In this document: piece by piece, positions 58,249 to 64,000 of the stretch
How the letters are laid out: each line of letters starts with the position of its first letter
Position numbering within the stretch: position 1 is the first letter of the stretch
DNA from: Lachnospiraceae bacterium
Lineage (GTDB): Bacteria; Bacillota; Clostridia; Lachnospirales; Lachnospiraceae
DNA length: 64,000 bases
Reading direction: 5' to 3'
NCBI GenBank assembly: GCA_017430085.1
Contig: JAFRNR010000039.1
Coordinates: 1-64,000 of the forward strand
The notes under the pieces: model-generated
What the model was told of the DNA's origin: nothing
Seen by the model: only the letters and a program-made list of their open reading frames with translations
The model's database searches: none
Position numbers and translations under genes: made by a program

Positions 58249-60006
58249 TTACATCCGCTCCGGGATCCCGAAGCCCAGCAGGCCGCAGAACGTGACCAGC
58301 TCGCGCTCCGCCAGCTCCAGCAGGCGGATCCAGCCGCTCTTGCGCGCCGCGTCCTCTTCCTTCAGAATGTGGTTGTCGCGGTAGAACGCGCTGAACAGGT
58401 CGGACAGTTCATAAATGAACTGGCACAGCCGGTGCGGCGCCTTTTCCGCGAACGCGTCGGTCAGGGCCTGGCCGGCCTTGAGCAGCGCCAGCTGCAACGC
58501 TTTTTCCGCCGGTCCCTGCGCGGGCCGGATCGGTCCGGCGGCGATGCCCTGCTCCCGCACTTTCCGCAGGATGGAGCGGATCCGGACCGCCGTGTACAGG
58601 ATGTACGGGCCGGTGTTCCCCTCGAAGGAGGAGAAGCGGTCCAGATCGAACACGTAGTCCTTGGTGGCCTGGTTGGACAGGTCGCCGTATTTCAGCGCCG
58701 CGAGGCCGATGACCCCGGCGGTCGCCTGCTTTTCCTCTTCGGGCAGATCCGTCTCCGCCATGCGCGCGTACACCGCGTCCTTCACTTCCTTCAGCAGGTA
58801 CTCGAGCCGCAGCACGCCGCCGCTCCGGGTCTTGAAGGGCTTGCCGTCCTTGCCGTTCATGGTGCCGAAGCCCAGGTGCGACAGGACGGTCTCCTCCGGA
58901 ACGATGCCGGCCAGGCGCGCGGCGCGGAAGACCTGCTCAAAATGCATGTTCTGGCGCTTGTCGGTGACGTAAAAGATCTCCGCGGGATGATACAGTTTTT
59001 CGCGCTCCACGATGGTGGCGAGGTCCGTGGTGGCATAGAGGTACGCGCCGTCGGATTTCTGCACCAGGCAGGGCGGGACTTCCTTCGTGTCGTCCGGCCG
59101 CGCCACGGGGATCACGCGCGCGCCTTCGCTCTCTTCCATGATGCCCTGGCGCTCAAAGTCCGCCAGCATGTCCGCGATGTACGGTTGCACGTCGCTTTCG
59201 CCCTTCCAGAGCTCGAAATGCACATCCAGCGCGTCGTAATTCTTCTTCAGGTCCGCCTTGGAGACCCGCAGCACGTGTTGGAACAGCGCCTGATAGCCGC
59301 GGTCGCCCTGCTGCAGGCGCAGCGTGGCCTGGTGGGCCCGCTCCGAGAACTCCTCGTCCGTCTTGGCGCGCGCGCTGGCCGCCGGGTAAATGGTCTCCAG
59401 GTCGCCGATCGTGAACGGCGCTTCCGCGGGGTATTCGCCGGTGAAATCCGGATCGAAATACGGCAGGTCCGGCTGCGCATCCTTCACGGCCTCGATGATC
59501 AGGCCCATCTGCAGGCCCCAGTCGCCCAGGTGCACGTCGCCGATCGCGTCGTAGCCCATGAAGCGGTACAGCCGCTTCAGCGACTCGCCGATGATGGCGC
59601 TGCGCAGATGCCCCACGTGCAGAGGCTTCGCGACGTTGGCGCCGCCGTAGTCCAGGATCACGGTCTTCCCCGCGCCGGGTTTCCCCACGCCAAAGTCCGG
59701 CAGCTCCGCCAGTTCGTTCAGCAGGTCCGCCGCGGCTTCCGGCGACGCGTTCAGGTTGATGAAACCGGGCCGCACCGCTTCCGCGGAAGCGAACAGGCCG
59801 GACTCCTTCAGTTTTTCCGCGACCGCTTCCGCGATCTCCAGCGGGTTCCGGCGCGCGGCTTTGGCAGCAGCCATGGCGCCGTTGCACTGATATTCACACA
59901 GGTCGGGGCGGTTGGATACGTTGACGCGGCCGTAGGAAGGGTCCAGGCCGCAGGCGGCAAACGCGTCCGAACAGGCTTTGGTCATCAAATCTTGCAGTGA
60001 GATCAT
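58249..60006 (-). CDS. argS: Arginyl-tRNA synthetase
   Basis: Class I aminoacyl-tRNA synthetase, 585 residues. An N-terminal Add1 domain precedes the catalytic core with the HIGH motif in PLHVGHLRSAIIGESL (about residue 126) and YDAIGDVHLGDWG. As in many ArgRS enzymes the KMSK loop is not canonical (GFGTMNGKDGKPFKTR). The C-terminal anticodon-binding helices end in VTFCGLLGFGIPERM. GAGGAAAT precedes ATG 60006. Confidence 0.96.
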   Translation of the reverse strand: MISLQDLMTKACSDAFAACGLDPSYGRVNVSNRPDLCEYQCNGAMAAAKAARRNPLEIAEAVAEKLKESGLFASAEAVRPGFINLNASPEAAADLLNELAELPDFGVGKPGAGKTVILDYGGANVAKPLHVGHLRSAIIGESLKRLYRFMGYDAIGDVHLGDWGLQMGLIIEAVKDAQPDLPYFDPDFTGEYPAEAPFTIGDLETIYPAASARAKTDEEFSERAHQATLRLQQGDRGYQALFQHVLRVSKADLKKNYDALDVHFELWKGESDVQPYIADMLADFERQGIMEESEGARVIPVARPDDTKEVPPCLVQKSDGAYLYATTDLATIVEREKLYHPAEIFYVTDKRQNMHFEQVFRAARLAGIVPEETVLSHLGFGTMNGKDGKPFKTRSGGVLRLEYLLKEVKDAVYARMAETDLPEEEKQATAGVIGLAALKYGDLSNQATKDYVFDLDRFSSFEGNTGPYILYTAVRIRSILRKVREQGIAAGPIRPAQGPAEKALQLALLKAGQALTDAFAEKAPHRLCQFIYELSDLFSAFYRDNHILKEEDAARKSGWIRLLELAERELVTFCGLLGFGIPERM

Positions 60007-60031
60007 AGGATTTCCTCTTCAAAAATAATGC

Positions 60032-60059
60032 TTGCATTTTCGGCAAAGCATGTTATAAT
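60032..60059 (+). promoter_or_regulatory. Promoter for tRNA-Val
   Basis: TTGCAT (60032-60037), 16 bases, TATAAT (60054-60059), 13 bases before the tRNA 5' end. Confidence 0.8.
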
Positions 60060-60072
60060 ACTCCTTGCGCAT

Positions 60073-60146
60073 GGAAGTGTAGCTCAGCTGGGATGAGCGT
60101 TCGCCTCACACGCGAGAGGTCATGGGTTCGAGCCCCATCACTTCCA
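60073..60146 (+). tRNA. tRNA-Val (anticodon CAC)
   Basis: A 74-nt cloverleaf. The acceptor is GGAAGTG/CACTTCC with discriminator A, the anticodon loop CTCACAC on TTCGC/GCGAG, and the T arm ATGGG-TTCGAGC-CCCAT. No CCA is encoded. It is transcribed alone and followed by a terminator. Confidence 0.94.
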
Positions 60147-60148
60147 CG

Positions 60149-60171
60149 AAAGGACCGGAAGGTCCTTTTTT
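60149..60171 (+). terminator. Terminator of tRNA-Val
   Basis: AAAGGACC-GGAA-GGTCCTTTTTT; the T tract reaches the stop codon of the convergent prfA gene. Confidence 0.85.
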
Positions 60172-61244
60172 CATGCCTCCTCCATGCGGGTCAGGCGGGC
60201 GGCCTGGTCCGCGGCGATGAGGCTGTCCAGCACTTCGTCCAGGTCCCCGTTCATAATAGCATCGATCTTGTACAGGGTCAAATGGATCCGGTGGTCGGTC
60301 ACGCGGCTCTGCGGGAAGTTGTAGGTCCGGATCTTCTCCGAACGGTCTCCGGAACCGATCTGGCTGCGGCGCTCCGCGGCTTCCGCGCTCTGCTTCTTCT
60401 CCAGTTCCAGTTCATACAGTTTGGTGCGCAGCAGCTTGAACGCTTTTTCCTTGTTCTGCAGCTGCGATTTTTCCGTCTGGCTGTAGATCACGATGCCGGT
60501 GGGATAATGGGTCAGGCGCACCGCGGAGTCCGTGGTGTTGACGCACTGGCCGCCGTTGCCGGAGGCCCGCATCACGTCGATGCGGATGTCGTTCGGGTCG
60601 ATGACCACGTCCACCTCTTCCGCTTCCGGCATCACCGCGACCGTGGCCGCGGAGGTGTGGATGCGGCCGCCGGATTCCGTCTCCGGCACGCGCTGCACGC
60701 GGTGCACGCCGCTTTCGTACTTCATGCGGGAGTACGCGCCCTTGCCGCTGATCATCGCCACGACTTCCTTGAAGCCGCCGAGCTCCGCCTCGCTTAAGGA
60801 GATCATTTCCACCTTCCAGCGCCGCGTTTCCGCGTAATGCACGTACATGCGGTAGAGCTCCGCCGCGAACAGGGCCGCTTCTTCACCGCCAGTGCCGGCG
60901 CGGATCTCCAGGACGACGCCCCGGTCGTCGTTGGGGTCCTTCGGGAGGAGCAGTACCTTCAGTTCCTTCTCCAGGCGGGCGGTCTCGTCTTCAGCCGCCG
61001 CCATCTCCTCTTTCAGGAGCGCCCGCATCTCCTCGTCCTTTTCCTCCTCCAGCATGGCCAGCGCGTCGGCGCGGTCCCGGCCGGCCTTCACGTACGCGCG
61101 GTACGCGTCCACGAGCGGCGCGAGGTCGCTCTGCTCCTTCATCAGTTTGCGGAAACGCGTCTGGTCCAGCGCCGCTTCGGGGCTGGCGAGTTCCGCCTGT
61201 ATTTCTTCAAAATGTTTGCAGACATCTGCACATTGTTCAAACAT
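60171..61244 (-). CDS. prfA: Peptide chain release factor 1
   Basis: Recognises UAA and UAG stop codons. The 357-residue protein has the GGQ motif in [17 protein letters not shown] and the RF1-type anticodon loop in [14 protein letters not shown], where the usual PxT reads PET. The [18 protein letters not shown] block is conserved. ATG 61244 has AAGGAC ten bases upstream. It follows prmC by five bases, and PrmC methylates its GGQ glutamine. Confidence 0.97.
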   Translation of the reverse strand: MFEQCADVCKHFEEIQAELASPEAALDQTRFRKLMKEQSDLAPLVDAYRAYVKAGRDRADALAMLEEEKDEEMRALLKEEMAAAEDETARLEKELKVLLLPKDPNDDRGVVLEIRAGTGGEEAALFAAELYRMYVHYAETRRWKVEMISLSEAELGGFKEVVAMISGKGAYSRMKYESGVHRVQRVPETESGGRIHTSAATVAVMPEAEEVDVVIDPNDIRIDVMRASGNGGQCVNTTDSAVRLTHYPTGIVIYSQTEKSQLQNKEKAFKLLRTKLYELELEKKQSAEAAERRSQIGSGDRSEKIRTYNFPQSRVTDHRIHLTLYKIDAIMNGDLDEVLDSLIAADQAARLTRMEEA

Positions 61245-61249
61245 AAAGA

Positions 61250-62152
61250 TCAGTCCTTTCGGGGACGCGGGACGCATTCGGCGACCCGGTCCAGGCCGGC
61301 AAGGTCCGGGTGCACGAGCACGCGGTACCGGCCGGTGTTTTCAAAGATCTCCCGGACGGCCGGGCCCTGTTCGCAGCCGATCTCCAGGAAAAGGAGCGGG
61401 GCAGGCGCGTCCTCCGGTGCGGCCTTTCCGCAGCAGCGGCCGAGGTCCGCGGCCAGTCTCCGGTAAAAGTCCAGCCCGTCCTCCCCGCCGTCCAGCGCCA
61501 GCCGGGGCTCGTGGTCCCGCACTTCCGGCATCAGGGTCTCTATTTCGCTTCCCGGGATGTAGGGGGGATTGCAGCAGATGATGTCAAAGGCGCCAAGAGG
61601 CTCCCCGGTTTCGGGAATCACGGCGTCCAATAAGTCGCCACAGGCATAGTGCACGCGGTCCGCCACACCGTTCAGCGCCGCGTTCCGGCGCGCCACGGCC
61701 AGCGCCTCTTCCGAAATATCGCTCAGCACGATCCGCGCCTGCGGCAGAAAATGCGCCAGGCTGACGCCGATGCATCCGCTCCCGCAGCACAGGTCCAGAA
61801 TGCGCGGTGATGTCATCGCTTCCGCTGCCCGGACCGCCCGTTCCACCAGGTTTTCGGTATCCGGCCGCGGGCAGAGCACCCGGTCGTTCACCGCAAACGG
61901 CAGGCCCATGAACCAGGTCCGCCCGGTGATCTGCTGCAGCGGGACGCGCTGTTCGCGCCGCCGCACGCCCTCCTCAAAGCGCGCCGCGGCTTCCTCCGGC
62001 AGCGGCTCCTCCTCCATCAGGGGCAGACGGCTCCGGTCCGGCCCGCCGGCCCACTCCAGGAGCTCCTTCGCGTCCCAGGAAGCGTCCGGCACGCCGGCCG
62101 CCGTCAGGCGCCGCACGGCCCGCGTCAGAATGTCACGGATGGTCTCGCTCAT
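61250..62152 (-). CDS. prmC: Release-factor glutamine methyltransferase
   Basis: PrmC N5-methylates the GGQ glutamine of RF1 and RF2. The 300-residue protein has the SAM motif [16 protein letters not shown] and the catalytic CNPPYIP, with the N-terminal helical domain and [24 protein letters not shown] 62152 is used; a longer frame to 62248 overlaps the DUF1385 gene. The ribosome site is weak (GGGG). Confidence 0.95.
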   Translation of the reverse strand: MSETIRDILTRAVRRLTAAGVPDASWDAKELLEWAGGPDRSRLPLMEEEPLPEEAAARFEEGVRRREQRVPLQQITGRTWFMGLPFAVNDRVLCPRPDTENLVERAVRAAEAMTSPRILDLCCGSGCIGVSLAHFLPQARIVLSDISEEALAVARRNAALNGVADRVHYACGDLLDAVIPETGEPLGAFDIICCNPPYIPGSEIETLMPEVRDHEPRLALDGGEDGLDFYRRLAADLGRCCGKAAPEDAPAPLLFLEIGCEQGPAVREIFENTGRYRVLVHPDLAGLDRVAECVPRPRKD

Positions 62153-62165
62153 ATCCCCGGCCCCG

Positions 62166-63143
62166 TCAGTCGAAATTCTCCTTCTCCCAGGTCTCCCAGT
62201 CGAACACCGCTTCCGTGGACGCGATGCCCACCTCCAGCATGCTCTCATCCGGCTCCCGTGTGGTCAGCCGCTGCAGCCACAGCCCGGGCTTGCTCAGCGC
62301 GCTGACGACCGGGTTTTCGGAACTCCCCGCCAGCCGGATGAATTCATACGACAGGCTCAGAATCACGGGCAGCGCCAGCAGCTTGGTCCCGATGCGCAGC
62401 AGCACCGGCTCCTTGGGCAGGAAAATACCCACAAAAATGCTGACCAGCAGACTGAACAGGATGAAACTGGTCCCGCACCGCTTGTGGAAGCGGCTGCTCT
62501 TCGCCGCATTTTCCACCGTCAGCGGCAGCCCGTGCTCGATGCAGTTGATGCATTTGTGCTCCGCCCCGTGATACATAAAGACCCGCTTGATGTCCTTCAT
62601 CTGCGCGATCAGCGCCAGATACCCCACGAAGATCACCATCCGGATCAGCCCCTCCAGCAGGGAGATCCCGATGCCCGAGGAGATCACGCGCCGCAGCAGT
62701 TTCACCAGCACGGTGGGCAGCACGATAAACAGCCCGACCGCCAGCGCCAGCGCGAACACCATCGTCGCGCCCAGCACGAACTTTTCGCCGGCGGAGGATT
62801 TCTTCCCGGCGTCCGCCTTCGTGTCGTCGGGAGCAATGTCATCCGCCCCCATTTCATCCTGAGCAGCGGCCTCCCCGGCCGCAGCCGAAGGATCTTCCTC
62901 CTCGAAGAACGACGCCGACCACGTCAGCGTGCTCATCCCCAGCTTCATCGAATCCAGAAAGATCAGCGGCCCGCGCACGAACGGGATCTTCCGCAGCCTG
63001 TCGCTGCCGCCGATATTCTTGTATTTTTCTTTGATCTGCGCGATCTCCCCGTCCGGTTTGCGGACCGAGCAGGCGTACTCGCCGCCGTTCCGCATCATGA
63101 CGCCCTCCATCAGGGCCTGACCGCCGATCCCGGAATTCTTCAT
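62166..63143 (-). CDS. DUF1385 membrane protein (YqhQ-like)
   Basis: A 325-residue protein starting GIGGQALMEGVMMRNG, the DUF1385 signature, followed by an acidic low-complexity insert (about 85-115), membrane helices, and the strongly conserved YHGAEHKCINCIEHGLPLTV (cysteine-containing) block. The family is almost always linked to prmC-prfA and rpmE in Firmicutes. Bacillus YqhQ is of unsettled function. AGAGGTAGTGA precedes ATG 63143. Confidence 0.93.
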   Translation of the reverse strand: MKNSGIGGQALMEGVMMRNGGEYACSVRKPDGEIAQIKEKYKNIGGSDRLRKIPFVRGPLIFLDSMKLGMSTLTWSASFFEEEDPSAAAGEAAAQDEMGADDIAPDDTKADAGKKSSAGEKFVLGATMVFALALAVGLFIVLPTVLVKLLRRVISSGIGISLLEGLIRMVIFVGYLALIAQMKDIKRVFMYHGAEHKCINCIEHGLPLTVENAAKSSRFHKRCGTSFILFSLLVSIFVGIFLPKEPVLLRIGTKLLALPVILSLSYEFIRLAGSSENPVVSALSKPGLWLQRLTTREPDESMLEVGIASTEAVFDWETWEKENFD

Positions 63144-63201
63144 CGTTTCACTACCTCTGTATCAAATTCGGCAGGGGACGCGCCGTCCCCGTTTTTCGGC
63201 A

Positions 63202-63258
63202 AATAAAAAGACAAAAGCCCAGCGCATCCGGTTCAGGACGCACCAGGCTTTTGTCTTG
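63202..63258 (-). terminator. Terminator downstream of rpmE
   Basis: Minus strand: AGACAAAAGCC, a 26-base arm with an inner GCGTCC/GGATGC pairing, GGCTTTTGTCT and further T. It is a long hairpin between rpmE and the DUF1385 gene. Confidence 0.8.
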
Positions 63259-63267
63259 AAGATCAAG

Positions 63268-63477
63268 CTAGTTGTTGCCGCCTAAACCATACTTGCGGTT
63301 GAACTGCTCGATACGGCCGCGGGCCGCGACGGCCTTCTGCTGGCCGGTATAGAAGGGATGGCACTTGGAACAGATTTCCACGTGGATCTCCGGCTTGGTG
63401 GATCCCGTGACGAACTCGTTGCCGCAGTTGCACGTCACCTTAGCCTGGTAGTACTTCGGCTGAATTTTCTCCTGCAT
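63268..63477 (-). CDS. rpmE: Ribosomal protein L31 (zinc-binding form)
   Basis: A 69-residue 50S protein with the four zinc cysteines in CNCG (residues 16-18) and [10 protein letters not shown] (37-40), so it is the C+ paralogue that depends on zinc. The start ATG 63477 has AGAGGT upstream, and a much longer frame across the promoter is ignored. It has its own promoter at 63562-63590 and an 85-base leader. Confidence 0.97.
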   Translation of the reverse strand: MQEKIQPKYYQAKVTCNCGNEFVTGSTKPEIHVEICSKCHPFYTGQQKAVAARGRIEQFNRKYGLGGNN

Positions 63478-63561
63478 GATTTTTACCTCTTTTTCATTTC
63501 CAGAGCGGGCGAGAGGTTCGCTCCTCCGATATTGGCCGTTATTTCCGAAAACAGCGTTCGA

Positions 63562-63590
63562 AGTATAGCACAGCCCTATATCGAATGCAA
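63562..63590 (-). promoter_or_regulatory. Promoter for rpmE
   Basis: TTGCAT (63590-63585), 17 bases, TATACT (63567-63562) with a TGC extension before the -10. Confidence 0.8.
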
Positions 63591-63653
63591 GCGGATTTTT
63601 CAAAAAAATGCCCTTTTTCCGCAAAAAATTGCCCGTCCCGGCGAAAAAAAATC

Positions 63654-63682
63654 TTGACGCCCGCGCCAAAACGCTATATAGT
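63654..63682 (+). promoter_or_regulatory. Promoter for tRNA-Asp/tRNA-Leu operon
   Basis: TTGACG (63654-63659), 17 bases, TATAGT (63677-63682). The 60 bases upstream contain several A runs that could act as an UP element. Confidence 0.8.
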
Positions 63683-63700
63683 AGAGAAGCTGATTGCAAT

Positions 63701-63774
63701 GGCCCAGTGGCTCAGTTGGTTAGAGCGCCGCCCTGTCACGGCGGAGGTCGTCGGTTCGAGTCCGATCTGGGTCG
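63701..63774 (+). tRNA. tRNA-Asp (anticodon GTC)
   Basis: A 74-nt cloverleaf with acceptor GGCCCAG/CTGGGTC (one G-T pair), anticodon loop CTGTCAC on CCGCC/GGCGG, T arm GTCGG-TTCGAGT-CCGAT and discriminator G as expected for Asp. No CCA is encoded. Confidence 0.94.
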
Positions 63775-63786
63775 TTTTTCTTTTCC

Positions 63787-63870
63787 GCGGGTGTGGCGGA
63801 ACAGGTAGACGCAAGGGACTTAAAATCCCTCGGTAGCGATACCGTGCCGGTTCGAGTCCGGCCACCCGCA
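63787..63870 (+). tRNA. tRNA-Leu (anticodon TAA)
   Basis: An 84-nt class II tRNA with acceptor GCGGGTG/CACCCGC, anticodon loop CTTAAAA on AGGGA/TCCCT, a variable arm CGGTAGCGATACCG and discriminator A. It lies 12 bases after tRNA-Asp in the same transcript. Confidence 0.94.
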
Positions 63871-63876
63871 GACCTC

Positions 63877-63905
63877 AAAATCCGTTGGTATACCAACGGA
63901 TTTTT
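63877..63905 (+). terminator. Terminator of tRNA-Asp/tRNA-Leu operon
   Basis: AAAATCCGTTGGTA followed directly by its reverse complement TACCAACGGATTTT and one more T; the loop would be the central GTATAC. Confidence 0.8.
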
Positions 63906-64000
63906 ACATTTCACCGGCAAAAAATCCCTCGTACACTTTTCAAATCGGCGCCAATCTTCCAGCTCCGTTTGTTTCTCATTCTTTATATACTTTCTCTTCC
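63906..64000. other. Right edge, no feature recognised
   Basis: The last 95 bases are moderately AT-rich. No reading frame, RNA gene or clear promoter is visible. Confidence 0.5.

Noticed and set aside
63720..63920. Minus-strand open frames across the last two tRNA genes
   Set aside because: They cover tRNA-Asp and tRNA-Leu completely and show no protein features.

Overview
The window is GC-rich bacterial chromosome whose gene content fits a Gram-positive member of the Bacillota, most likely class Clostridia. The signs are RecU, RapZ/YvcJ, a CarD-family regulator, CvfB, a Gram-positive style mraZ-rsmH-ftsL-PBP-mraY-murD-ftsW-ftsQ-ftsZ cluster, strong AGGAGG ribosome sites, and sigma-A promoters of the TTGACA-N17-TATAAT type. 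Most of it is dense housekeeping sequence with coupled stop/start codons. No rRNA, phage, transposase or CRISPR array was seen. The genus cannot be named from this sequence.

Layout. 1-7.6 kb (minus strand): 5' part of lepA, a ketopantoate reductase, hflX, holA, an S41 protease and ftsX-ftsE. 7.7-17.1 kb (minus): cvfB, tRNA-Gln(CTG), a YkgJ-like Cys-rich protein, a short RNase E/G, the paired radical-SAM/DUF2344 genes, recU, an RluA-type pseudouridine synthase, a small membrane protein, a coiled-coil protein, coaD and rsmD. 17.2-26.1 kb: carD (plus), an HExxH lipoprotein, a COG2509 flavoprotein, rlmH, two hydroxyacid dehydrogenases opposite a divergent LysR regulator, and an ABC transporter co-transcribed with an XRE-AbrB regulator. 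26.1-29.4 kb: an AT-richer lipoprotein gene, tRNA-Thr, tadA, a tRNA operon (Gly-His-Gln-Lys), trxA and a hotdog thioesterase. 29.4-39.9 kb: a candidate small RNA, rapZ, then ftsZ and the division/cell-wall cluster back to mraZ. 40-43.5 kb: a sugar transferase, GT2 glycosyltransferase and lgt operon. 43.6-51.2 kb (plus): trmO, a regulatory leader followed by a heterodimeric ABC exporter, then tldD and a frameshifted tldE. 51.3-58.2 kb (minus): a serpin lipoprotein, the complete Preiss-Handler set pncA-pncB-nadE-nadD with nadD fused to a HAD phosphatase, an SDR and a nitroreductase. 58.2-64 kb: argS, tRNA-Val, prfA-prmC-DUF1385-rpmE and a tRNA-Asp/tRNA-Leu operon.

The signals most worth follow-up are regulatory. 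Upstream of the ABC exporter (44.37-44.81 kb) lies a promoter, a strong ribosome site, a 15-codon leader peptide MLSMRIRWMRREGSR carrying the Arg-X-Arg motif known from macrolide-arrest peptides such as ErmDL, and an intrinsic terminator. This reads as a drug-sensing attenuator. Between the thioesterase and rapZ (29.39-29.52 kb), four heptamers of the form TTCACAG repeat every 11 bases like a PhoB/PhoP box. They precede a -10 element and a roughly 66-nt terminated, C/U-rich RNA with no coding capacity, a candidate response-regulator-controlled small RNA. Other observations are a Mollicutes-like MraZ box, a palindrome inside the ftsZ promoter spacer, a candidate autoregulatory operator for the ABC/XRE-AbrB operon, and a possibly leaderless trmO.
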